A DNA stretch of 9,482 bases from Craurococcus roseus (GTDB lineage Bacteria; Pseudomonadota; Alphaproteobacteria; Acetobacterales; Acetobacteraceae). The notes beneath the pieces were generated by a model. That model made no database searches. It was not told where the DNA came from and was given only the letters and a program-made list of their open reading frames with translations. A program made the translations under genes and the position numbers. Within the stretch, counting starts at the first letter, position 1. Every line of letters begins with the position of its first letter. Where the stretch lies: assembly GCF_039523795.1 (NCBI RefSeq), contig NZ_BAAAFZ010000039.1:1-9482 (forward strand). The letters run 5' to 3'. Shown here one piece after another: positions 1-6,515 of the stretch.

Positions 1-10
1 CGGCGCCGCC

Positions 11-410
11 ATGCCCCGCCGAACGACGGACCGGTTGTGTCAGTTCCTCTTAGCCACGGCGCTGGGCTCGGGCCCGGTGCGCCTCGTCGGGCACTTCGCG
101 GCGGGCTGGGCGGCCCCGGCGCGTGGGAGGGGCTGTCCGAGCGGGCGCGGCAAGCGACGCGGGACAACGCCGGCACGCTGCTCGGGCCGTTCCGGGAAAG
201 GCGGCCGCCCTTCACGCGCGGGGACGTGGAAGCGATCGCGGCGCCGACGCTGCTGGTCGGCGCCGAGCAGTCGCCGCCGGTATACGCGCGGACACCGGAC
301 GCGCTGGAGCGCTCGTCCGGGCCTTCGGGCGCGTGACCATCCCCGGCGCCTCGCACCCGATGAACCGCCGCAACCCCGAGGCCTTCAACGCGGCCGTGCT
401 GGAGTTCTGG
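11..410 (+). pseudogene. Alpha/beta-hydrolase pseudogene (frameshifts and internal deletion)
   Basis: Pieces of one alpha/beta hydrolase appear in three frames. The frame starting at 11 gives GPVRLVGHF near 74-97. This resembles the strand before the nucleophile elbow (usually GHSxGG), but the serine position is Phe. From about 115 a second frame carries GAWEGL, RDNAGTLLGPF and APTLLVGAEQSPP, matching the cap and the strand before the acid residue. Near 309-313 the reading moves to a third frame with VTIPGASHPMNRRNP, the catalytic-His region, ending FWRRAR near 410. About 100 residues normally found between elbow and cap are missing. At least two frame changes, a lost nucleophile and a deletion make a functional product very unlikely. 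The third frame stays open to 569 with no recognisable domain. The family match is from memory of conserved motifs; the exact subfamily is unknown. Confidence 0.72.
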
Positions 411-613
411 CGTCGCGCGCGGGGCTTGACCCCCAGCGGCGGCCTCGCGGCCGGCATCGCCGGGTGCCTCCCGAGCCGCTCCGCGGCGGTTGCCGGGCCG
501 CCCACGGCCGTGCCGGCGGCCCGTGTCCGATCCGCTGCTGCCGGCGCCGTGCCGAGCAAACTCGGGTGATCGGCGACGCGGCCCGCTCCGGGGAAGGCTG
601 CCGAACAAGCCCT

Positions 614-2992
614 TCACGCCGTTGGCGCCGCTTCCCGTCGGTCGGCGACGAGGCCGAGATCCGCGAGCACCTCGGCGGCCGGCTTGGGCCGGCTGAAATG
701 GTAGCCCTGCGCCTCCATGCAGCCCGCCCGCCGGAGCCGGGACAGCTGCGCGGCGCTTTCCACGCCCTCCGCGATCGTGGCCATGCCGAGGTCGGAGGCG
801 AGGCCGACGATCGAGTTGACGATGGCCTCGCAATCCGGGCGGGTCACCATCTCCCTGACGAAGGATTGGTCTATCTTGATCTTGTCGAACGGGAACTTGC
901 GCAGGTAACCCAACGACGAGTAGCCCGTGCCGAAATCGTCCAACGAGATCCGCAGCCCCAGTCCGCGTAGCTGATGCAGGGTGGCGAGGACCGTCGCATT
1001 GTCCTCCAGCAGCACCGACTCGGTGATCTCCAATTCCAGTCGGCTCGGCGGCAACCCCGCTTCCGCCAGCGCCTCCGAAATCGTCTGGACCAGGTCGGGC
1101 GCCTTGAACTGCAGCGGCGAAAGGTTCACCGCGACCGTCATGTGGTCCGGCCACCGCACGGCGTCGAGGCAGGCTTGCCGCAGGGCCCATTCGCCGATCG
1201 GCACGATCAGGCCGGTTTCCTCGGCCATGGGGATGAACTTGGCCGGCGAGAGGAAGCCTTGCTCGGGGTGCTCCCAGCGAAGCAGCGCTTCGAAGCCATT
1301 GGTCCGGCCCGTCGCGATGTCGACCTGCGGCTGGTAGAACATCTCGAGCTGGTAGCCGCCGAGAGCCTTCCGCAGGTCGGCTTGCAGCGCGCGCTGCGCC
1401 AGCAGGTGCGTCTCCATCTCCGGCTCGAAGAGGCGGAACGTGCCGCGGCCGCCGCTCTTTGCGCGGTAGAGCGCCAGGTCGGCGTTCCTGAGCAGGCGGC
1501 TGAGGTCTGCGCCGTCGCCGGGCGCCAGGGCGACGCCGACGCTCACGCCGATGACGACGCGGTGGCCGCCGATGCTGTACGGGGCGCCGATGAGGTCCAC
1601 CAGCCGCTCGGCCAGGGCCGCGGCGGACGCGGGCTGGTCGCCCGCGGCCTGTAGGATGGCGAACTCGTCGCCGCCCAAGCGCGCCGCGAGGTCGGTTTCG
1701 CGCAGGCACGCCCCGAGGCGCTGCGCGACGGCCTGCAACAGGGTGTCGCCTGTGGGATGGCCGAGGGTGTCGTTGACCTCCTTGAAGCGGTCGAGGTCGA
1801 GGCAGAGCACCGCGAAAGCGCTCCCTTCGCCGCGGTCCAGGCGCTCCAGCGCCTGTTCGGCCCGCTCCCGCAGGAGCGTGCGGTTGGCGAGCCCGGTGAG
1901 CGCGTCGTGCCGCGCCATGTGGGCGATCTTCGCCTGGGCGCGCTGGCGCTCGGTGACGTCTTCGTAGGTGGCGACCCAGCCGCCGTCGGCCATAGGCTGG
2001 TGCGAGACGGCAAGCGCTCGGCCGTCGCCTAGCGCGTGGGAGAAGCTCGCCCGGCCGCCCTTGCGCGCCAGCTCTCGTTGGTGGCCGTGTATGCCTTCGA
2101 CCAGTTCCATGGGCCACCTGCCGATCCAGGCCACCGCGCGCTGAACGTCGCGCATCGCGGTGCCCGGCTTCGCCGAACCAGACGGGAGGCCGAAGAGCTC
2201 CAAGTAGGGGCGATTGCACACGATCAGTCGCTGGTCCGCGTCCGCCATGCACAATGCCTGCGACATGTTGTTCAGCGCGGCGTCGAAGCGCTTGTTCTGG
2301 ACGTGCAGCTCGGCCGTCCGCGCCAGCAGCTCGCCATGGACCCGCCGCAGCAGCCGGTTGTGCCACAGGAGGACGCCGAACAGCCCCATCCCGCAAGCGG
2401 CCAGCAGCATCAGGATGCCCGAAAAGGTCCAATGCAGCCGGCTGAGGTGCTGCTGGTCCTCCGCGACGCGGTCGCCGCCGCGGACGTTCGCCGCCGCCGC
2501 GAGCCTGGCGAGGCCCGGGCCGAGGGGCGCGAACAGGTCCATCAGCTCGCGCGCCGCCTCCGCCCCCGCAAGGGCGTCCACCATCGGTTGCGCGGCGTCG
2601 ACCGCGGCGGCGAGGCCGGAAACGACGGCTTGCAGCTCCGGGCTTTCCGCGGTCAGCTCCTCCACGTCGCCGCCGCGCAGCAACTGCACCCGGTTCGCCA
2701 GGATGTCGAGGCGCAGTTGCACCTCCTCCCGGTCGAATCCGCTGCCGGGCAAGGCGTAGGCCGCGATGCGCTGCTGCAGCCGCTCGAGTTCGACGACCGC
2801 TTGGCTGGCGAGCCAGGTCGTGTTGTAGCGCGCGACCTGCTGCAGCGCCTTCTGGCGCTCGACGATCAAAACGGAGGTGTAGACGGCGGCCACGGCGAAG
2901 AGGCCGGCGACCGCGCCCAGCACCGGTCCGAAGACCCGGCGGCCCGGCGTCCTTTTGCCGCTGCCAGGCAGATGGCGGCGTGGAAACGTCAT
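614..2992 (-). CDS. Membrane-anchored bifunctional diguanylate cyclase/phosphodiesterase (PAS-GGDEF-EAL)
   Basis: A 792-residue inner-membrane c-di-GMP enzyme. The GGDEF domain makes c-di-GMP from two GTP and the EAL domain hydrolyses it to pGpG. Two membrane segments (about 21-44 and 190-209) enclose a mostly helical, presumably periplasmic, sensor region of about 145 residues. A PAS-like domain follows (about 235-346, ending TYEDVTERQ), then GGDEF (about 358-525) and EAL (about 535-780). The GGDEF motif is intact at 440-444, with an RxxD inhibitory site (RETD, 431-434) at the usual spacing. The EAL side is also intact: EALLRW 568-573, N623 in VNLSP, E655 in ELEITES, DDFGTGYSS 685-693, K706, E742 in AEGVE and Q762. 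Both activities are therefore plausible, and PAS or periplasmic input probably sets the balance. The ATG lies 36 bp after the stop of the upstream gene on the same strand, so the two are likely one operon. The Shine-Dalgarno sequence is weak. Confidence 0.95.
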   Translation of the reverse strand: MTFPRRHLPGSGKRTPGRRVFGPVLGAVAGLFAVAAVYTSVLIVERQKALQQVARYNTTWLASQAVVELERLQQRIAAYALPGSGFDREEVQLRLDILANRVQLLRGGDVEELTAESPELQAVVSGLAAAVDAAQPMVDALAGAEAARELMDLFAPLGPGLARLAAAANVRGGDRVAEDQQHLSRLHWTFSGILMLLAACGMGLFGVLLWHNRLLRRVHGELLARTAELHVQNKRFDAALNNMSQALCMADADQRLIVCNRPYLELFGLPSGSAKPGTAMRDVQRAVAWIGRWPMELVEGIHGHQRELARKGGRASFSHALGDGRALAVSHQPMADGGWVATYEDVTERQRAQAKIAHMARHDALTGLANRTLLRERAEQALERLDRGEGSAFAVLCLDLDRFKEVNDTLGHPTGDTLLQAVAQRLGACLRETDLAARLGGDEFAILQAAGDQPASAAALAERLVDLIGAPYSIGGHRVVIGVSVGVALAPGDGADLSRLLRNADLALYRAKSGGRGTFRLFEPEMETHLLAQRALQADLRKALGGYQLEMFYQPQVDIATGRTNGFEALLRWEHPEQGFLSPAKFIPMAEETGLIVPIGEWALRQACLDAVRWPDHMTVAVNLSPLQFKAPDLVQTISEALAEAGLPPSRLELEITESVLLEDNATVLATLHQLRGLGLRISLDDFGTGYSSLGYLRKFPFDKIKIDQSFVREMVTRPDCEAIVNSIVGLASDLGMATIAEGVESAAQLSRLRRAGCMEAQGYHFSRPKPAAEVLADLGLVADRREAAPTA

Positions 2993-3028
2993 CGGCTGCG
3001 TGGCGGGTCGGAGTCGCGGCCTCCCGGC

Positions 3029-3568
3029 TCAGATGACGACGAGGCGGGCCAGCTGCCACGCCGAGCGGCTGTAGTAGCGCTGGTGGCGCAGCGCCGGGTC
3101 GCTATCGAAGGGGTAGACGATAAACAGCGGGCCCTTCTCGCGGACCGACATGTACTGCCCGTTCCGCTTGAGGGCGAGGATGACGCCGTGGCGGGCGAAA
3201 TCGCTCATCGGCAGCTCGGTGCTGTAGTCGTTCAACGCGTAGGCCAGCACGCGGTCCCCCGATGCGCCGACCGCCTGCATCAGCCGGTCCATGCGAACCC
3301 CTTCGAAGCGGACAGGCCCGTCGTACCAAGGCGTGGCCGTTTCGAAGCCCGATGTGCCGAGCGCCTCGATCATCGGGCGGTCGAACTGCGCCGCGCCGTC
3401 CTTGTTGGCTTTGGAGATCTTGCCGGACACCGTGAGGATAGGCTTCTCCGCCGGTTGCGGCAGGGACGCCGCGCCGGCACTCCGGCCGGCGCCGGCGAAG
3501 CCCAAGCCGCCGGCCGTTATTCGCACAAAGCGGCGCCCGATGCCGCGTCTGGTCACCAGGAATGTCAC
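3029..3568 (-). CDS. Exported sulfite-oxidase-fold (molybdopterin-binding-domain-like) protein lacking the Mo-ligand Cys
   Basis: A small protein of the oxidoreductase molybdopterin-binding (SUOX/YedY-like) superfamily. I start it at GTG 3568, giving 179 residues, because GGGAGG lies 7 nt upstream. An in-frame ATG at 3601 would add 11 residues without such a site. The N-terminus has two arginine pairs (RR 7-8 and 12-13) before a Gly/Ala-rich stretch ending near residue 35. This looks like a secretion signal, possibly Tat-like, though the Tat consensus is imperfect. The domain (about 40-179) shows ILTVSGKI, TPWYDGPVRFEGV (79-91), LNDYSTELP, KGPLFIVYPFD (145-155) and a C-terminal WQLARLVV. The polypeptide contains no cysteine, while catalytic SUOX-fold enzymes bind molybdenum through a conserved Cys. 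A redox enzyme role is thus doubtful; a periplasmic binding or sensing role for the adjacent GGDEF-EAL receptor is more likely (inference). Confidence 0.82.
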   Translation of the reverse strand: MTFLVTRRGIGRRFVRITAGGLGFAGAGRSAGAASLPQPAEKPILTVSGKISKANKDGAAQFDRPMIEALGTSGFETATPWYDGPVRFEGVRMDRLMQAVGASGDRVLAYALNDYSTELPMSDFARHGVILALKRNGQYMSVREKGPLFIVYPFDSDPALRHQRYYSRSAWQLARLVVI

Positions 3569-3575
3569 TCGGGTG

Positions 3576-3581
3576 CCTCCC
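3576..3581 (-). promoter_or_regulatory. Strong Shine-Dalgarno that decides the GTG start at 3568
   Basis: On the minus strand this reads GGGAGG, ending 7 nt before GTG at 3566-3568. It is the best ribosome-binding site in the operon and favours GTG over the ATG at 3601, which lies upstream of it. Confidence 0.65.
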
Positions 3582-3601
3582 TCTATGGCCCTGCGGCGCA
3601 T

Positions 3602-3749
3602 AATGATGCGGCACCATAAGTAACTTCTGCGCGTATTTGTCTAACAAAAACTTTAATATATGGTTGATAATCTCGGTAACATCCGGCATCTTGGCCTGCC
3701 CAAAACCGACCCGGAACGTTGTGCTCCGTCCTTGAAGGTGCAGGCGCTC
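3602..3749. promoter_or_regulatory. Divergent AT-rich intergenic region (promoters for both operons)
   Basis: The signalling operon leaves leftward and folE leaves rightward, so both promoters should lie here or at its edges. About 3621-3676 is far richer in A and T than the rest of the window, with AACAAAAACTTTAATATATG near 3643-3662. TAATAT (3654-3659) could be a -10 box for folE, but TTGTCT (3637-3642) is only 11 nt before it, too close for a standard -35. No convincing pair was found for the minus strand. No riboswitch structure was recognised by eye. An ATG at 3660 is in frame with folE and would add 30 residues, but it has no ribosome-binding site. Confidence 0.4.
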
Positions 3750-4424
3750 ATGAGTGTGACGATACAGCGTTTGCGCCGGGCCCGGCTCGGCAATGAGGCC
3801 CTCGACCAAGCCGTAGGGCAGGCCGAACGGGCAGCCATGGTGGAATCCGCCGAGAAGAAGCTCGAAGAGCTCTTCGACGTCCTGCGGATCGACCACAGGA
3901 ACGACCACAACACACGGGGAACGCCGCGCCGCGTGGCGAAGATGTTCGTGGAAGAGGTGCTGCGCGGCCGCTATGAGGCGCCGCCGCGCATCACCGAGTT
4001 CGACAACACCCACGGCTTCGACCAGCTGATTGTCACCGGCCCCATCGACCTGCGCTCGACCTGCGCGCACCACCTGATGCCGATCTACGGCCAGGTTTTC
4101 GTGGGCGTGCTGCCGTCGGCCGAAGGGAAGATCATAGGTTTGTCGAAGTACGACAGGATTGTGGACCACTTCGCCGCCCGGCTGCAGATCCAGGAAGAAC
4201 TGGTCCGGCAGATCGGCCAGCACATTGTGGAAGCGACGGCGCCGCGCGGCCTTGCCGTGCGCATCAGCGCCGTGCACATGTGCAAGACCCAGCGGGGTGT
4301 GCGCGCCAGCCACCGCAGCCGCATGGTGAACTGCTCCTACTACGGCGAGTTGGCCGAGGACCAGAAACTCAAGGACCAGTTCATGCACGAGTGCATCGCG
4401 CTGGAGCGGGGGCCGGCGAGCTGA
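3750..4424 (+). CDS. folE: GTP cyclohydrolase I (FolE)
   Basis: Converts GTP to 7,8-dihydroneopterin triphosphate and formate in the cytosol. This is the shared first step of folate, tetrahydropterin and 7-deazaguanine (preQ0/queuosine) synthesis. From ATG 3750 the product is 224 residues, the usual length; AAGGTG lies about 9 nt upstream. Family signatures are NTRGTPRRVAKMF (54-66), STCAHHLMPIYGQV (103-116), GLSKYDRIVDHFA (130-142), QEELVRQIG and MCKTQRGVR (177-185). The likely zinc ligands C105, H108 and C178 match the E. coli triad (C110, H113, C181). The segment after QRGVR (MVNCSYYGEL) departs from the classical housekeeping sequence and the C-terminus extends about 20 residues further. 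This suggests a specialised paralogue rather than the folate-pathway copy (inference). The next gene begins 1 bp after the stop and uses a related pterin substrate, supporting a dedicated two-enzyme operon. Confidence 0.93.
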   Translation: MSVTIQRLRRARLGNEALDQAVGQAERAAMVESAEKKLEELFDVLRIDHRNDHNTRGTPRRVAKMFVEEVLRGRYEAPPRITEFDNTHGFDQLIVTGPIDLRSTCAHHLMPIYGQVFVGVLPSAEGKIIGLSKYDRIVDHFAARLQIQEELVRQIGQHIVEATAPRGLAVRISAVHMCKTQRGVRASHRSRMVNCSYYGELAEDQKLKDQFMHECIALERGPAS

Positions 4425-4425
4425 C

Positions 4426-5013
4426 ATGGCCTCCGCCACGGACAACCCTCCGGCACCATGGGGAAGCGACGTGGAACTCGGCATGCCAGTCCGCCCGACC
4501 GTCGAGAGCCGGCATCACGCGACGCGCCCCATCTACCGGTCCACCAAGACGTACGACCACAGCGAGGGGCTTTCCTGCTGCTTCCGCCAGTGGCGGGCGG
4601 CGGACTCCCATTGTAGGCTGGTCCACGGCTACGCCCTCGCCTTCCGGTTCGTGTTTGCGACCGGTGAGCTGGACGCGCGGAACTGGTGCTTCGATTTCGG
4701 CGGGCTGAAGCCGATACGGTCGTGGCTCCATGACATGTTCGACCACACAGTGCTCGTGGCCGAGGACGACCCGCACCTCCCCGACTTTCGGTTGCTCGCG
4801 GAAAAGGGCCTGCTCGCTTTGCGAGTGCTGCCGAACGCGGGGTGCGAGGCGATGGCGAAGTACGTGTTCGATCACGTGGCGGGCTTCGTCACGGACCAGA
4901 CCGCCGGGCGCGTTTGGCTCGAAACGGTGGAGGTTAAGGAGCACGGGGGCAATTCGGCCATTTATGAACATGGCCACGTCCCCGCGATGGCGCAAACCTA
5001 TAGGTGTCGGTGA
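4426..5013 (+). CDS. 6-pyruvoyl/6-carboxytetrahydropterin synthase-like protein (QueD family, variant metal site)
   Basis: Likely acts on dihydroneopterin triphosphate made by the upstream FolE, giving 6-carboxy- or 6-pyruvoyl-tetrahydropterin. The T-fold family pattern is visible: CRLVHGYALAF (63-73) aligns with the CxxxHGH segment, FDFGGLKPIRSW (89-100) with the conserved DFxxLK, MFDHTVL (104-110) with the Asp-His pair, and VWLETVEV (163-170) with the substrate-anchoring Glu. C63 would be the catalytic Cys, D106/H107 the proton relay and E166 the pterin anchor. Two of three usual zinc ligands differ: HGH is HGY (Y69 for His) and the first His region reads SCCFRQWRA (50-58). Either C51/C52 substitute as ligands or the chemistry differs. 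Length is 195 residues, longer than E. coli QueD (about 120) because of an N-terminal extension of about 35 residues and a mid insertion. The ATG follows the folE stop by 1 bp, with a G-rich Shine-Dalgarno inside folE. M20 (4483) is an alternative start. Confidence 0.82.
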   Translation: MASATDNPPAPWGSDVELGMPVRPTVESRHHATRPIYRSTKTYDHSEGLSCCFRQWRAADSHCRLVHGYALAFRFVFATGELDARNWCFDFGGLKPIRSWLHDMFDHTVLVAEDDPHLPDFRLLAEKGLLALRVLPNAGCEAMAKYVFDHVAGFVTDQTAGRVWLETVEVKEHGGNSAIYEHGHVPAMAQTYRCR

Positions 5014-5016
5014 GGG

Positions 5017-5039
5017 CTGCCGAAACGGCCGCTCGGCAG
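5017..5039 (+). terminator. Hairpin just after the folE-queD-like operon
   Basis: CTGCCGA (5017-5023) and TCGGCAG (5033-5039) form a perfect 7-bp stem with a 9-nt loop, starting 3 nt after the stop at 5011-5013. The downstream sequence is only mildly T-rich (CTCTATTCTT), so intrinsic termination would be weak. Confidence 0.4.
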
Positions 5040-5077
5040 ACCGAGAGTCTCTATTCTTCCGCCACCATCGGTGTTCG

Positions 5078-5100
5078 GCCGGCCAATCGACTTGGCCGGC
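5078..5100. repeat. Perfect inverted repeat (9-bp arms)
   Basis: GCCGGCCAA at 5078-5086 and TTGGCCGGC at 5092-5100 are exact reverse complements separated by TCGAC. It could be a second terminator hairpin for the operon ending at 5013, a protein-binding palindrome, or part of the decayed IS1595-type element that begins just downstream. No T-tract follows. Confidence 0.5.
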
Positions 5101-5123
5101 ATCGGCCGGGCGCCGCCAAGTAA

Positions 5124-5360
5124 ATCAAAGGCCAGCCGTCCGGCACCGTGGAGGCCTACGGCGCCTGCTCCGGCGGCTCCGTCCGGCAGGGGAAACGCGG
5201 CGCGGACAGGAATGGACCGGCGCTTGGCCATGAATCAAAGCGGCAAGCGCCGGGTCTTGGTGGTGACGCGCGAGCGCGGCGGGCGGACGCCCCCTTCGTG
5301 TCCGGCGCGGAGGCCGAGGCGGTGCCCACCATCCGCGGGCGGGTAGCGGCCGGGGCGGTG
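5124..5360 (+). pseudogene. IS1595/ISXO2-type transposase fragment
   Basis: Three successive frames give one recognisable ISXO2-like DDE transposase segment. First SGTVEAYGACSGGSVRQG (about 5139-5192), then DRRLAMNQSGKRRVLVV and RERGGRT (5215-5289), then FVSGAEAEAVPTIRGRVAAG (5295-5354). The frame moves +1 near 5211 and again inside the C-run 5290-5294. Members usually read VEVDGAYFGG or VEVDETYVGG at the first block; here the first catalytic Asp is Tyr (5157-5159). An in-frame TAA at 5121 precedes the fragment. Similarity stops at about 5360, where the following HADE segment with the second Asp would be expected. It is therefore an internal fragment of roughly 80 residues lacking both ends, and inactive. 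The family call rests on remembered motif order; the fragment is too short to name the element. Confidence 0.7.
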
Positions 5361-5514
5361 CCCGGCCATCCGGTGTCGCGCATGTGGAAAGGGTGCTGGC
5401 TACGCGCCGGGCAGGCCTGAGCCGTACACAACTTCAAGTTTATTTTACGTTGTATTGCGTGCGTTTTTGGACGGGCCTGGGGTAAGAATCGACGACCCGG
5501 ACCGGAGCCCCCCG

Positions 5515-5769
5515 ATGCGATCCCGCGCCCGCCCCGCCCTGAGCTACGTCAAGGTCGAACGCCGCCACCCGCGCGCGCCGCGGCCGTGGGGGTGGAGCCT
5601 GCTGGCCGACGGCGGCGACAACGTCCTCCGGCGTTCGGAGGCGGCCTACGGCTGCGCCGAGGAAGCGTGGAAGGCGGGCCGCGCGGCGTTCGAGGAGTTC
5701 GAGGCGGCCGCGGCGGCGGCGCGCGCCCGGGCGGAGGCGCTCGCCCGGGAAGAGGCGCTGGCGGACTGA
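5515..5769 (+). CDS. Small conserved-type hypothetical protein, 84 residues
   Basis: A short but convincing gene. GGAG lies 7 nt before the ATG, and nearly every codon ends in G or C. The product has YVKVERRHPR (11-20), then a Trp-rich WGWSLL segment (25-30), a G-D-rich turn, and RSEAAYGCAEEAWKAGRAA (40-58). The C-terminal third (about 57-84) is a continuous Ala/Glu/Arg helix, probably a coiled coil. The W-x-W, then S..Y.sAeeAw.aGraA layout is one I associate with very small uncharacterised alphaproteobacterial proteins, but I cannot name a family or function. No signal peptide or membrane segment is present, so a cytosolic location is expected. The frame is also open upstream to an ATG at 5455, but that start lacks a ribosome-binding site and crosses AT-rich sequence. 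Another small coding frame begins 65 bp downstream. Confidence 0.65.
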   Translation: MRSRARPALSYVKVERRHPRAPRPWGWSLLADGGDNVLRRSEAAYGCAEEAWKAGRAAFEEFEAAAAAARARAEALAREEALAD

Positions 5770-5834
5770 CGCGGCGCCGGGAACTCCCACAGGCCCCGAC
5801 CGCTTCCGCGGGCGCGCCGGGGAGGGGCAGGGGC

Positions 5835-6206
5835 ATGATGTTCCAGGCGGCGGTGGACGGCGACGCGCCGGGCGCCTTCGCGGTGGGTGAAAGCGACGGC
5901 TTCGCCGGGCAGTCCGCGACGTTCCGCAGGCCGGACGCGCGGGCGCGGGCGGAAGCCTACGCGCGGTGGATGAACGAGGGTGGCGCCTTTCAGCGGTGCC
6001 GGGCCTGGTTGATCGACCCCGGCTCCTCCTGCCACCCGAGCGCCAAGGGCACGCGTCCGACGGGCGGGTGGCTCTGCGACCCGCCCGACGCCTGTCCATC
6101 GATTGCACCGGCATCGGGCGGCCTTCAGCCTTCGCGGCGAAACCCGGCGGCAGTGCGTCACCAGCAGGTGCGGCACCCACGCCCGCGCGCCGTGGCGCCG
6201 CGCTAG
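5835..6206 (+). CDS. Small hypothetical protein, probably truncated by downstream rearrangement
   Basis: GGAGG precedes the tandem ATG codons at 5835 and 5838 by about 9-12 nt. The first 50 residues are protein-like: FAVGESDGFAGQSATFRR then DARARAEAYARWMNEGG (35-51). This resembles the tail of small alphaproteobacterial proteins in which a polar strand is followed by an R-A-E-A-Y-x-x-W helix. Third codon positions stay G/C-rich to about 6095, then lose that bias. The last 35 or so residues before the TAG at 6204-6206 look like non-coding readthrough. The natural 3' end was probably replaced by the debris that follows, which is coding-like on the opposite strand from about 6130. Function is unknown; it may be cotranscribed with the 5515 gene. 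The start is well supported, the end is not. Confidence 0.45.
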   Translation: MMFQAAVDGDAPGAFAVGESDGFAGQSATFRRPDARARAEAYARWMNEGGAFQRCRAWLIDPGSSCHPSAKGTRPTGGWLCDPPDACPSIAPASGGLQPSRRNPAAVRHQQVRHPRPRAVAPR

Positions 6207-6515
6207 GAGCTTGCGCCGGATGGCAGAGGGCGGCCCGCACGCGCGGCGCAGTTCCAGCCAACACCCGGCGTCCACCAAGCCCAACGTCGCTTCGGGCACG
6301 AAGGGCGGATCGCCCGACATGATCCGTTAGCTCCGCGGTCCGGCCCGGGCAAATCCCTGCGACCCAAGCGCCGCTCACCCGGCCAACTCCCACAGCGCCA
6401 TCCACCCCGCCATTCCGGGGCTCCTGACCGTCCCCGCCACCCGCTGGTGCCGCACCTCCCGACTCGCCGACAGCGCTTCCATCCAACCCCACAGCCGTGC
6501 GAGGCTCACGGATGG
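6130..6515 (-). pseudogene. Unrecognised coding-like remnants on the minus strand
   Basis: Between the small gene at 5835 and the IS630 fragment I see no intact gene. One minus-strand frame is coding-like in two blocks. The first runs from about 6515 to a stop near 6380 and includes SLARLWGWMEAL and VRSPGMAGWMALWELAG. The second starts at ATG 6320, with GGAG about 10 nt upstream, and includes PEATLGLVDAGCW, SAIRRKLLARRHGARAWV and HLLVTHCRRV to about 6130. Codons in both blocks mostly end in G or C. Past 6130 the frame remains open but loses that character. No domain was recognised. The position between transposase fragments suggests leftovers of a host gene or an older insertion sequence; this is inference only. 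Confidence 0.3.

Noticed and set aside
974..1654. 226-residue plus-strand open frame
   Set aside because: Antisense to the EAL and GGDEF domains, whose residues are all conserved on the other strand.
2036..3619. 527-residue plus-strand open frame
   Set aside because: It is antisense to the GGDEF-EAL and SUOX-fold genes, which have clear domains. The frame is open only because of high GC, and its composition is Arg/Gln/His-rich with no motifs.
3102..4484. 460-residue minus-strand open frame
   Set aside because: It runs antisense through folE and out of frame through the SUOX-fold gene; no domain is visible.
5426..5460. AT-rich patch with ACAAC/GTTGT arms as a promoter or operator for the 5515 gene
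   Set aside because: It may contain a promoter, but the arms are only 5 bp and no -35/-10 pair with correct spacing was found.
5440..6492. 350-residue minus-strand open frame
   Set aside because: Arg/Pro/Ala-rich with no motif, antisense to the small gene at 5515; a high-GC artefact.
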